DNA from: Cerasicoccus sp. TK19100
GTDB taxonomy: Bacteria > Verrucomicrobiota > Verrucomicrobiia > Opitutales > Cerasicoccaceae
Length of the DNA stretch: 64,000 nucleotides
Assembly (NCBI RefSeq): GCF_027257155.1
Contig: NZ_JAPWDU010000001.1
Location: 792,033-856,032, forward strand
Direction of reading: 5' to 3'
Shown: one piece after another, positions 7,607 to 16,293 of the stretch
How the letters are laid out: each line of letters opens with the position of its first letter
Position numbering within the stretch: the first letter of the stretch is position 1
The notes under the pieces: generated by a model
Seen by the model: only the letters and a program-made list of their open reading frames with translations
Told to the model about the DNA's origin: nothing
Databases searched by the model: none
Position numbers and translations under genes: made by a program

Positions 7607-9530
7607 TCAAAGCAGTTGGCGAACTAGTGTAATCATATGGGGCATCGCAGGTTTCCTGAATGTAGCCATTGCATTGCTGTTTGTTAACACAGAAAGCCTG
7701 CATACGAGATCGATCACTTATGATAAGGCGTCAATCGATGAGAAAATCAAAGTAGCTCATCAACGCTCTGAGGAGAAAGCGCGCATTGAGGAAGCTCGGC
7801 GTGATCAAATTCGGATTCCGGAAGCAGATGCTAAAGCATTACGTCAGCTTGAGGAGCTAAAGTATCGTGAACAGATGCTCGAGCATATCACAGAATTGAA
7901 GGAAAATTATCATTTGATGAAAGAAATTGAATCGGAGTATCTATCAGAACTTGAGCAAGATACCATCCGGAGAGCAGATGCAGTGAATGCTCATCGTCTG
8001 AAGGAGTTGATGGGAAGGACTGTGGGTAACGTGCATCGGCTACAGCGCGAGATTGATAAGTCCGATGTTGTGGATGATGCTACAGTTGAGAGTCTTGGAA
8101 TGCGTCTGAATCAGATCGATAAACAGGCACAGAAGGCGCAAAATGCTTCGATCAAGCTGGATCGCGACCCGAATGATCAAGTGGCTCAAGCAACGAGTGC
8201 TCAAGAGTCGATCGCACTCATCGAAAAAGCAGATAAATTATTAGTTGAAACGCAAGATATCGCAGCATCAAGTCAAGGTATTGCTGAAGTAAGAGAGCGT
8301 TTCGATGAGAACATCAAGAAGATTCGAGAAATCGCTGAAACGATGATGGACCCGGATGGTTCCTCACGAGGTAAAGAGTTAGCGCAAACACCACATTCTG
8401 CCGATCATTCGGAACTCGATGATGAGATTGAAAATGTAAGTGATATGGATACGAGCGATTTATACCAAGTCGCTACAAAGCTTGAAGAGGCGATCAATCA
8501 GCTTTATGGAAATGCTCGTACCGCTTCTCTTGCGATTAAGTCGAAAAAAAACTTCTCAGAAGCTCGCGAAAACCAGGTATCTTTTGATCAGGAGGACCGA
8601 CCTGATTTTTCGGAAGAAATTCGAGAGAATACCGCAGAGACAGTCGGTGATTTTAATAGGCTCAAGGAGGTTATGGGTAATGCAGTTGCTGAAGTTGAGA
8701 ATATGCGGGCCAATGCCAGGAGTAAAGTCTCTCAGATCAATCCAGATAGCAAGTCACAGCGTGGTATCGATTTAACCACTCGCTTCCCTGAATCCGCGGC
8801 TAAAGCCCAATTAAAGCAGCGTAACCTCAGACAGGTTGTGAAAGCGGCTGGGAATCGTCCTGTTGATCTTACAGAGGTAATGAAGGCCAGTTTGGGTAGC
8901 AGTAATTCCTCAGTAGAAAATGTCGATGAGCCTCCTACTCCGAAAGGGCTCCCTGAGTTAAGTATTTCTAATGAGACTATAATTGCAAAAGCACTGCCTG
9001 GGCGGCGTTTCACAGAAGATGCTAGTCGTAAAGGTTGGCTCTATGTTGACACTTGGTATGTAATTGGCCCTTGGAGTTTGGATAAATATCAAGGTGTTCA
9101 GTTGCAGCCAGAGGTTGAAATAAATTTAGACGCGGTCTACTTTAACGGAATGTCTGGCAATCCCCGAAAAGCCAGAAATCCTAGCGCAAATCTTGAGTTG
9201 GACGGCAAACTGAAGTGGCGCTTTCATCAGTCCGACATGCTGTTCGTGCGTCCTCCTGATGAAGTTGGCGATGCGATATACTACGCATACACAGAGCTCT
9301 ATTTTGACAAGCAACGCGATATCCTCATCGCCGTGGGCATCGACGACTACTCAAAGGTTTGGATTAATGATTCGCTTGTTTGGAGTAGTCGCGCTGAGAG
9401 TTGGGAGTTGAGTAAGAGTTTACGAAAAGTCACTTTTCAAGAAGGTTACAATACGGTTCTGATACGCATGGAAAATGGAGCTCCTCTTATGGATTTTTCT
9501 TTAGTTCTCTGTCCGGTAAATGCGAGTTAG
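7584..9530 (+). CDS. One-TM periplasmic coiled-coil protein with C-terminal beta-sandwich; candidate transducer
   Basis: 648 residues, family not recognised. Order: a short cytoplasmic N-terminus, a TM helix at about 14-34, a very long charged helical region (about 45-420, Glu/Lys/Arg/Gln-rich, coiled-coil-like), a linker with EPPTPKGLPEL, and a C-terminal domain (about 480-645). The C-terminal domain has WYVIGPWSLDKY and VGIDDYSKVWINDSLVW, the pattern of galactose-binding-like sandwiches found in glycoside hydrolases and planctomycete surface proteins. The layout (inner-membrane anchor, long periplasmic helix, globular end) parallels TolA/TonB. No TonB C-terminal domain or SxxxH anchor motif is seen. 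It is the last gene of the operon and overlaps exbD copy 2. A role in transmitting ExbBD force or sensing a saccharide is inference. Confidence 0.7.
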   Translation: MMSTTTGDQSSWRTSVIIWGIAGFLNVAIALLFVNTESLHTRSITYDKASIDEKIKVAHQRSEEKARIEEARRDQIRIPEADAKALRQLEELKYREQMLEHITELKENYHLMKEIESEYLSELEQDTIRRADAVNAHRLKELMGRTVGNVHRLQREIDKSDVVDDATVESLGMRLNQIDKQAQKAQNASIKLDRDPNDQVAQATSAQESIALIEKADKLLVETQDIAASSQGIAEVRERFDENIKKIREIAETMMDPDGSSRGKELAQTPHSADHSELDDEIENVSDMDTSDLYQVATKLEEAINQLYGNARTASLAIKSKKNFSEARENQVSFDQEDRPDFSEEIRENTAETVGDFNRLKEVMGNAVAEVENMRANARSKVSQINPDSKSQRGIDLTTRFPESAAKAQLKQRNLRQVVKAAGNRPVDLTEVMKASLGSSNSSVENVDEPPTPKGLPELSISNETIIAKALPGRRFTEDASRKGWLYVDTWYVIGPWSLDKYQGVQLQPEVEINLDAVYFNGMSGNPRKARNPSANLELDGKLKWRFHQSDMLFVRPPDEVGDAIYYAYTELYFDKQRDILIAVGIDDYSKVWINDSLVWSSRAESWELSKSLRKVTFQEGYNTVLIRMENGAPLMDFSLVLCPVNAS

Positions 9531-9542
9531 CGAACGGTCAGG

Positions 9543-10340
9543 CTAATCGCTTTTTTGCATTTTTAGCCAATTGCCAGGAGGGATGCCACAGCTTTTGCGG
9601 AAAGCTCGAGCAAAAACTCCGACATCGCTGTAGCCTAGGTAATTTGCAATATATTTTTGGCTCCAGCCTTGGAGTAGGCCATGCTTGGCGGATTCCATTT
9701 TTAAGCGGATTAACTCTACTTTCGGGGATTTGTAACCGGCCTCCAGAAAAAGACGTCGCAAGTGCGTCGGAGAAACTCCCACAGTACTGGCGGCCATCTC
9801 AACTGTCGGCGATAAGTGGATGCTTTCGGTCAACCAGTGAAGTGCTCGCTTTGCTTTGTCGTGAGAATTGGGAAGAAGTGATTTAGTCTGGTTTTTATCT
9901 GCCACTAGGCGAGTCATGGCGAAAAGTAACTCTTGTAAGTGCATCGACGTTTGAATGTCATAGCGTCCCGAGTATGACTTTATTTTTATCATGTGCTCAG
10001 CCATACTGCGAATCTGTTCGGCATCCAAACCCACGCAAAGTAACTCCTCCGCGTCTATACAAATGGAAAGTTCTTCAGGCACTTCCATAAAGTGCATGAC
10101 AAAGACTTCCGACGTTCCCTGAGGCTCATCCTGCCACCCATGGGATGAGAGAGGGTGGGCGATATAGAGTCTAGTGCCATAAACATTGGCGTCGATACCC
10201 TGCCGCGTGGTTGGCTGAGCTCTGCCGCTAAGAATAAATTGAAACTCCCACAAGCCACGGGGCTTGCTTAAGATGGGCTTGATGCCGTAGTTACGCTTTC
10301 CGTAAGCGAGGTATCTTATGTTGCGACTTCCGCTTATCAT
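9543..10340 (-). CDS. AraC family transcriptional regulator
   Basis: 265 residues from the ATG at 10340; an in-frame ATG at 10388 would add 16 poorly structured residues. The N-terminal half is a cupin-like ligand domain (RGLWEFQFILSGRAQ). The C-terminal 100 residues contain two helix-turn-helix units: TVEMAASTVGVSPTHLRRLF and then YIANYLGYSDVGVFARAFRK, the AraC/XylS signature. It is divergent from a Gfo/Idh oxidoreductase with a short shared promoter region, so it probably activates that gene. Its 3' end is 12 bases from the convergent ExbBD operon end. The ligand is probably a sugar, by family. Confidence 0.9.
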   Translation of the reverse strand: MISGSRNIRYLAYGKRNYGIKPILSKPRGLWEFQFILSGRAQPTTRQGIDANVYGTRLYIAHPLSSHGWQDEPQGTSEVFVMHFMEVPEELSICIDAEELLCVGLDAEQIRSMAEHMIKIKSYSGRYDIQTSMHLQELLFAMTRLVADKNQTKSLLPNSHDKAKRALHWLTESIHLSPTVEMAASTVGVSPTHLRRLFLEAGYKSPKVELIRLKMESAKHGLLQGWSQKYIANYLGYSDVGVFARAFRKSCGIPPGNWLKMQKSD

Positions 10341-10411
10341 GTTCGATTCTGCTAAATATATGAATACTTCTGCAATTGCCGATTTCAAGTTTTATAGTTA
10401 ATATATTTCGC

Positions 10412-11725
10412 ATGAATCCCGTTAAGAATTATGCAATTGTTGGGACCGGAGTCCGGTCGATGATGTTTCGTGGTGCGATACTTGGTGACCATGCTGAATG
10501 CTCGAAGCTAGTTGCCTTGTGTGACTCGAATCCATTGAGGATGAAGGCTTGGCAGGAAAAGGATGAACTCGATTTACCCTGCTATGCTCCAGAGGATTTT
10601 GAGAAGATGATTGAAGAGCAAAATGTGGATGTTGTCATCGTGACAACGATCGACCGTACACATGACGAATATATTTGTCGTGCGATGGTTGCAGGCTGTG
10701 ATGTGGTTACCGAGAAGCCAATGACCACGGACGTCGAAAAGTGCAATCGCATCCTCCGCACACGTGAGCGTACAAACAAGAAATTGACCGTAACTTTCAA
10801 TTATCGATATGCTCCGCGTAATTCCAAAGTTAAGGAGCTTCTTCAGCAAGGCATCATTGGGAAAATTACTTCAGTACACTTTGAGTGGATGCTCGATACT
10901 AAGCATGGAGCTGACTACTTCCGTCGCTGGCACCGAGATAAGCGAAACAGTGGCGGCCTGATGGTGCATAAATCGACTCATCATTTTGACCTAGTTAACT
11001 GGTGGATCGAAAGTAAGCCGGAAACCGTCATGGCAATGGGCGACCTTTGTTTCTATGGTAAGGTCAATGCCGAGGAGCGTGGTGAGTCACATCAATATTT
11101 TCGTGCTACTGGTAGTGAAAACGCTAAGGGCGATCCATTTGCCATGGATATGACAAATGACGATCATCATCGTTCGCTTTATTACGATTGCGAGTCTGCT
11201 GATGGTTATCTGCGTGATCAGAATGTCTTTGGTGACGGTATCTCGATCGAAGACGATATCGGCGTCATGGTGCGATATCAAAGTGGTGCAGTCATGACCT
11301 ATCATCTGACGGCTTTCGCGCCATGGGAAGGCTACCGTGTTTCATTTAATGGTACAAAAGGACGTCTTGAGATTGACGTTGAGGAGCGCTCTTACGTTAG
11401 CGGAAGTGACTCCGACCACAACTTGACGCGCAATGTACTAGGAAGCTCTGATCACAAGGTTCTGGAGCCAACGAAATTGCTTTTCCGTCCACACTGGGGA
11501 GAGCCAAAGAAGATCGCTATTGATGACACGAATACAGGTGGCCATGGCGGTGCGGACAAACTCCTCTTGAGCGATATTTTTGATGAGTATCAACATGATC
11601 CGCTTGGTCGTGCTGCTGGTCATGAAGATGGTGCCTGGTCTATTCTTACTGGCATCGCAGCCAATCAGTCTATGAGTACAGGATTGCCTGTTCGCATCGC
11701 AGATTTAGGCGTGAAAGTTTATTAA
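10412..11725 (+). CDS. Gfo/Idh/MocA family NAD(P)-dependent oxidoreductase
   Basis: 437 residues from the ATG at 10412; an upstream in-frame ATG at 10376 would overlap the regulator promoter. The N-terminal Rossmann fold starts YAIVGTGVRSMMFRG (GxGxR type). The family catalytic Lys lies in VTEKPMTTD near residue 105, followed by NYRYAPR. The C-terminal half is the alpha/beta substrate domain, with long insertions (about 205-265) compared with short Gfo/Idh members. These enzymes oxidise or epimerise sugars, inositols or glycosides. The divergent AraC regulator suggests induction by a sugar. The exact substrate cannot be told. Confidence 0.88.
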   Translation: MNPVKNYAIVGTGVRSMMFRGAILGDHAECSKLVALCDSNPLRMKAWQEKDELDLPCYAPEDFEKMIEEQNVDVVIVTTIDRTHDEYICRAMVAGCDVVTEKPMTTDVEKCNRILRTRERTNKKLTVTFNYRYAPRNSKVKELLQQGIIGKITSVHFEWMLDTKHGADYFRRWHRDKRNSGGLMVHKSTHHFDLVNWWIESKPETVMAMGDLCFYGKVNAEERGESHQYFRATGSENAKGDPFAMDMTNDDHHRSLYYDCESADGYLRDQNVFGDGISIEDDIGVMVRYQSGAVMTYHLTAFAPWEGYRVSFNGTKGRLEIDVEERSYVSGSDSDHNLTRNVLGSSDHKVLEPTKLLFRPHWGEPKKIAIDDTNTGGHGGADKLLLSDIFDEYQHDPLGRAAGHEDGAWSILTGIAANQSMSTGLPVRIADLGVKVY

Positions 11726-11773
11726 TCATGCACGAGCTAGCTGGATGTTGTTGCAATAGCGCTTAACGGCTTG

Positions 11774-11809
11774 TGCAAAGGTTCCGGCAGCTCTACTGGG
11801 GCCTTTGCA
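11774..11809 (+). terminator. Inverted repeat after the Gfo/Idh gene
   Basis: TGCAAAGG (11774-11781) pairs with CCTTTGCA (11802-11809) over a 20-base loop. It lies about 50 bases past the stop. There is no T-tract, so it is only a possible terminator. Confidence 0.3.
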
Positions 11810-11923
11810 GGCGTAAGTCATTACCCCGAAAAACTATATGAGTCGGAATAAACGATGCCTTTATTTTTCTAAGAGTCGCGTGGTGTTCTTTTGAAATCTG
11901 ACTCGCGCAAACCACCTCTGAAT

Positions 11924-13777
11924 ATGACAATCAAATTATTACTTCGTCATGCCTCTACAGCTATTCTTTTGCTTGTATCTCTCGTTTCAGCTGAAGCTGG
12001 ACAGCATCGTGATGTCTTTATCATAGCTGGACAATCCAATGCGGATGGCCGTACCCTCAAGTCAGAATTGGTTGGAGATTTGGCGATATATGCTGGAAAA
12101 CAAGACGGAGTTATGGTGCATTATACCAATACCGTATACACCAATACTGATAAAAGCAAATACGGGACATGGGTGACGCTCGAGCCTGGATACAGCGTTT
12201 CTCCAAGCTACAGTGGCGCATTGCCATCTGATACTTTTGGAATGGAGATCGGTGCGGCCAGAGTTCTCAACGAATACTATGAAAATCCTGCTTTTATCAA
12301 GGTTAGTCGAGGCGGAACTGCTCTTGGTGTGCCGGGAACAGATTGGTATCCTGTGAAGGATTCTGAAGACCTGGTCGGTCCGCTGTATCGAGCATTAATT
12401 GATTCAACCAAAGACGCGCTTGAAGAGCTTGAAGCAGCAGGGGATACTTACACTGTCCATGGTGTCTTTTGGCACCAGGGTGAAAGCGACATCAACGAGC
12501 GTACGGATGTTTATGGCGATTTGCTGGCTACACTGATTAAGAATGTGCGAAGTGACTTAAATATGCCAAACCTGCGATTCATTGTTGGTGAAGTTGCCAC
12601 AGTAAAACCCCTAGCATTTCGCACGGTTCAGTGGGAGGCCGCACGTAGTTTGCCTAACACCAGTTTTATCTCTTCGCGAGGGCTTGGTGTCATGGATCAA
12701 TCGCATTTCAATACTCAAGCGATGACCATCTATGGGGAACGAGTAGGGTATGCATTCTTACCGAATCGTGAGATTCTCGACTTTGAAATTCCCATTTATG
12801 CTACCGGGCCGCTAGATCGTCAGGATGAATTTGCTGCAACGGATGGGGTTGATTCATCGCTTCAGGTGGTTGCGACATCTAGTCAGGGTGAATATGTGAG
12901 TGGACAAGCGGCCGGGCATAAGGGTGCCACAGGAGGACACTATTGCACTCGCCGGCATTTAATCCCGTTAAAGAAGGCTAGCACCATGCAGGCTGATTTC
13001 TTTCCTGGCAATGTTGGTTTTGATAATCAAGCCGATGCCGATTCTTCGCTTCTGATTGCTGGCTGGGGAGTTGATGCCGATTCTGACGGTGTCTTTACTG
13101 AGGCGGAAACCGCTATCGGATTTGGTGTTTACCACACAGCAAATTTTCGTATCCAGATCGGCTCGCAAACTTATCTATCCACGGAGACATACCAAACCGA
13201 CCATTGGTATCGGCTCACCCTCTCATGGACGAACCCCAATCAGCACGGCCAACGAACGGTGGAGCTCTATGTGCGAGATTTGTCGGCAGGTATTGACCTT
13301 AATGAAGGCAATCCTGTTATTTCTATATTGATTGATGAAGATGATTTTGACGGAAATCCTATGCACTGGTCTGGCATGGGATTTCGGGCTACGCGCGGTC
13401 TGGTCGATAATATTTCTATCATGCCATTCGGCTTTAGCGCATGGGTTAAAACGCTCTTCCCAGATCTGCAAGGGGGAGCGAATGGTGACGATGACCACGA
13501 TGGGCTTAGCAATTCTTTAGAGTATGCATTCGGCCTTGATCCTTTTTTCTCAAACTCGCCATTGGAGCTGCCTCAAATTAGTTTTGGAGTTGAATATGCT
13601 TCTCTTTTAGTTAGTCCACTCGCTACTCAACCCAACATTCACTACACGTTACAATGGTCTCGAGACCTCGAATCTTGGACTACACTCGCTGGCGCACCAT
13701 CCAATGAATATATTACTTTCACGCTAAATACGATTGGGGAAACGACACTCTTTTTTCGTCAACTTGTCGAGTTCTAG
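11924..13777 (+). CDS. Secreted SASA-type carbohydrate acetylesterase
   Basis: 617 residues from the ATG at 11924, with a signal peptide (about 1-25, ending SAEAG). The catalytic domain starts RDVFIIAGQSNADG; Ser38 in GQSN is the nucleophile block of sialate O-acetylesterase/acetylxylan-esterase (SASA) SGNH enzymes. FWHQGESDIN and a late SH pair (DQSHFN) supply the other blocks. A middle beta-sandwich of LamG-like type (about 290-505) contains an Asp-rich loop. The C-terminus carries GDDDHDGLSNSLEYAFGLDP, the DxDxDG plus EYAxGLDP tail frequent in secreted verrucomicrobial enzymes. It probably removes O-acetyl groups from a polysaccharide outside the cell. It stands alone between an oxidoreductase and a convergent hydrolase. 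Confidence 0.82.
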   Translation: MTIKLLLRHASTAILLLVSLVSAEAGQHRDVFIIAGQSNADGRTLKSELVGDLAIYAGKQDGVMVHYTNTVYTNTDKSKYGTWVTLEPGYSVSPSYSGALPSDTFGMEIGAARVLNEYYENPAFIKVSRGGTALGVPGTDWYPVKDSEDLVGPLYRALIDSTKDALEELEAAGDTYTVHGVFWHQGESDINERTDVYGDLLATLIKNVRSDLNMPNLRFIVGEVATVKPLAFRTVQWEAARSLPNTSFISSRGLGVMDQSHFNTQAMTIYGERVGYAFLPNREILDFEIPIYATGPLDRQDEFAATDGVDSSLQVVATSSQGEYVSGQAAGHKGATGGHYCTRRHLIPLKKASTMQADFFPGNVGFDNQADADSSLLIAGWGVDADSDGVFTEAETAIGFGVYHTANFRIQIGSQTYLSTETYQTDHWYRLTLSWTNPNQHGQRTVELYVRDLSAGIDLNEGNPVISILIDEDDFDGNPMHWSGMGFRATRGLVDNISIMPFGFSAWVKTLFPDLQGGANGDDDHDGLSNSLEYAFGLDPFFSNSPLELPQISFGVEYASLLVSPLATQPNIHYTLQWSRDLESWTTLAGAPSNEYITFTLNTIGETTLFFRQLVEF

Positions 13778-14123
13778 GGGCGAGCTCTGGAGTAGGGGCT
13801 CTTGAATACTATGACGGTTTGATTGCGTGAGAAGGGCAGTGTATTTCTTGCTCAGGTAGCAAGGCACATGGAGCAGTTGGAATTCTAGTATTAAAAGAGA
13901 GCGCCCCATGTCATTCCCCCAAATGACATGGGGCGCTGTTACGTCGGCAGGTATATTGCCAAGTCTCTCAAGCGTTCACTCGCGCTAGTATATTGTCGGC
14001 GTTGATGAACCTGCGCACCACTTTGGGAGTTGTGAGATCAATATTGGAAGGTTGATTCATACTGGGCTAGTATCGTTTGGCTTTCAAAAATCATGTAACC
14101 GATGTAATTCAATATGCTGAAAA
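13778..14123. other. Intergenic region between convergent genes
   Basis: No coding sequence is supported in these 346 bases. The only clear structure is the 16-bp perfect hairpin at 13900-13937. Confidence 0.6.
13900..13937. terminator. Strong hairpin, shared terminator of convergent genes
   Basis: AGCGCCCCATGTCATT (13900-13915) and its exact complement (13922-13937) form a 16-bp stem with a 6-base C-rich loop. It lies between the esterase ending at 13777 and the convergent hydrolase ending at 14124. On the minus strand a short T-rich run follows, so it probably stops both transcripts. Confidence 0.7.
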
Positions 14124-15041
14124 CTAACGCTTGTTTTCTATCAATTTCTTCAGAACAAAGTCGTATTGGTCGATGTATTGGTGGACATCTTGATCGGGGT
14201 GCTGCACATAGCATTCTACTCCTTTTGAATCTGCTAGTTTTTTAAATTCAATGCCGAAACTGGGACTATGAACGTAAAAGTTTCCACCTTTCTTTTTCTC
14301 ATCTGGGCTAAACTTATACTTCATGAATATTGCAGGATCATCACTGGAAATTAGTTCCGCGGGTGACATGCTAGGAAAATATTTTTCAAACTTGCTGCGT
14401 TTTGCCAGAAAGCCCTCAAAGTCTTTTTCGTTCATGCCAAAAGCATGACCACCATACTTTAGTTCTGGCCCAACCCAATCACGCATTTGTATTGGATCGA
14501 TCGAAGTTTGTGCATCACGGACGCCTATTGCCAGCACTCGCGTTGATTCTCTAAGAACAGGATCGGTTGCCTCTGGATCCGCCATGTCATCTGAGAGACC
14601 AAGCCAGAGTGCTGAGAATCCTCCTGCTGAGACTCCAGTAAGTCCCACTGCGTTTTTGTCTAGATCCCATTCGTTGGCGTGATTGCGAACGAATTGTAAG
14701 GCATATTTGATGTCATCGAGGCATGCTTGAACTGGCGGATACACGCCTTCGCGATGGGCTGCGTGCAGCATTCGATAATTGACTCCTACTACAGCAATTC
14801 CAGCATCAGTATACCTCTTAACATGTGAATCCGATAGTTTCTTGTCGCCGTTCCACCAACCACCGCCATGAATATCCATGACAAAGGGAAACGGGCCTTT
14901 GCCTTCAGGCTTATAAATATCTATTTTTTGCAATTCGTGTGGACCGTAGGCAACGTCGGCCTTGAATGGAATTGGATCGGCGCACGCCGTTCTTGCCGCA
15001 ATGAGAGCATAGAGGGTTAGGGCAAAAAGACATCTAATCAT
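14124..15041 (-). CDS. Secreted alpha/beta hydrolase (BD-FAE-like carbohydrate esterase)
   Basis: 305 residues with a signal peptide (about 1-21). DIHGGGWWNGDKK (residues 57-68) is the HGGGW oxyanion motif, and GVSAGG places the nucleophile at Ser138. The Asp and His of the triad are expected in the C-terminal part (DQDVHQYIDQY). The family holds esterases and lipases, including feruloyl and acetyl-xylan esterases of polysaccharide clusters. The gene is on the same strand as the vWA gene upstream but about 140 bases away. The substrate is unknown; removal of ester groups from glycans is inferred from context. Confidence 0.82.
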   Translation of the reverse strand: MIRCLFALTLYALIAARTACADPIPFKADVAYGPHELQKIDIYKPEGKGPFPFVMDIHGGGWWNGDKKLSDSHVKRYTDAGIAVVGVNYRMLHAAHREGVYPPVQACLDDIKYALQFVRNHANEWDLDKNAVGLTGVSAGGFSALWLGLSDDMADPEATDPVLRESTRVLAIGVRDAQTSIDPIQMRDWVGPELKYGGHAFGMNEKDFEGFLAKRSKFEKYFPSMSPAELISSDDPAIFMKYKFSPDEKKKGGNFYVHSPSFGIEFKKLADSKGVECYVQHPDQDVHQYIDQYDFVLKKLIENKR

Positions 15042-15184
15042 GATATATATTTAAATTGGGACTGGTTAGTTTGCGATAAATCTGAGTGAATTGTCTGATG
15101 CTTGATTGGATGATGAACTGGATTTAAAGATTTTGCGTTCCGGAAGTGTGAATATCGGAGATTGTAGATGCAATGCAGTCCATG

Positions 15185-16150
15185 TTATTCGACAGCGAGG
15201 TATTCGCCACTGTTACGACTTGCCAATGCATTCATGAATGACCGACCATCTTTACTCCGGTAAGAGATGGTGTTGATTTTAACAGGATTGGGTTGTTTCT
15301 CCTGAAGTTTTGCGGTCAGCATCAAAATTTCATCAACGCTAACTCCTGTCGGTTCGCCATCAGATAAGAGGATGATCTGCTCTGGGTTCATTGAGAACGC
15401 TTTTTTCAAGGCTAAATCGGTACGCGTGCCAGCATGCAGGCCATCCTGGTATTTATTCCAATCGATGCTATCAAAAGTCTGGTCCCTTTTCAGTGCTTTT
15501 GCGGGGTCCATACGTCTAAGCCAGTTTTTAGTTCGTTGAATAGTAGCCTCGTTGATTTCCCTAACGCTGCCGCTAAGCGTTTCTACTCCTCCGGCAAATC
15601 CAATGATGTTGAACTTCGTTTGGCTGCCATTGTCACTCATGCTTTGGAGCACTTTAAGAATTTCGTCAGCGACTATTTTAAATCCCTCCGGCCCGCGTTC
15701 ATCTCCAATCATGCTTCCCGATATATCCATTACGAAGACGATACTCTGGCTCGATGTTTTGACTCCAAAAAAGTCTATATCTGGCATTTTGGCTTCAATC
15801 GTAGACCAATTACCTCCTAGCTCACCAGTTCCAAAGGCCACGCGGCTGTTCTGGCTTATGGTCGGCACCTCAATGTCTGATATATCGATCACGGATACCG
15901 CGGGGGCGGCTATTACCTTTTTCGGAGGTGTGGGATTGGAATTAATTTTAATTTGAATGGGCACCTGAGGCGGCTGTTCAGGAATTGCTGTTGGGGCTTC
16001 AAATTCTACTGAATCTTGAGTAGCTGCACTGAAGATAACCACTCCGCCGATTGTTAACAAGATAGCAACGTGTGCCAAGAGACTGATCACAAGAACCTTG
16101 ATTAGCGACTTGCTTCGAATCCGCACTTTATTTGGGGCTGGTTTAGCCAT
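15185..16150 (-). CDS. von Willebrand factor A protein with a TonB-like membrane anchor
   Basis: 321 residues from the ATG at 16150 (an earlier in-frame ATG at 16189 would add 13). A cytoplasmic basic N-terminus precedes a TM helix (about 17-40) that reads VISLLAHVAILL. Ser23 and His27 reproduce the SxxxH pattern that TonB uses in its TM helix to contact ExbB/ExbD. A Pro-rich stretch follows (PEQPPQVPIQI, PTPPKK, about 52-80), also TonB-like. Residues about 135-320 form a vWA domain with MIDAS motif MDISGSM (Asp142, Ser144, Ser146), a GTRTD threonine and LLSDGEPT aspartate. No TonB C-terminal domain is present. The function is unknown; the anchor suggests coupling to an ExbBD motor. Confidence 0.8.
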   Translation of the reverse strand: MAKPAPNKVRIRSKSLIKVLVISLLAHVAILLTIGGVVIFSAATQDSVEFEAPTAIPEQPPQVPIQIKINSNPTPPKKVIAAPAVSVIDISDIEVPTISQNSRVAFGTGELGGNWSTIEAKMPDIDFFGVKTSSQSIVFVMDISGSMIGDERGPEGFKIVADEILKVLQSMSDNGSQTKFNIIGFAGGVETLSGSVREINEATIQRTKNWLRRMDPAKALKRDQTFDSIDWNKYQDGLHAGTRTDLALKKAFSMNPEQIILLSDGEPTGVSVDEILMLTAKLQEKQPNPVKINTISYRSKDGRSFMNALASRNSGEYLAVE

Positions 16151-16293
16151 GTTTATGGAAACAGCGAGATGATGGTCAGTATATCCCAATTGTGAATGAG
16201 TAGGTTTTTAGAACTGATTGTTAATACTTACTAATAACAACGAAAGCTATCCTTAGATGGGGAATTGAATCAGCCGAAAGGCCATGAGGTGCG

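Noticed and set aside
7584..9530. Calling the coiled-coil protein TonB or TolA
   Set aside because: No TonB/TolA C-terminal domain and no SxxxH in the TM helix; only the general layout agrees.
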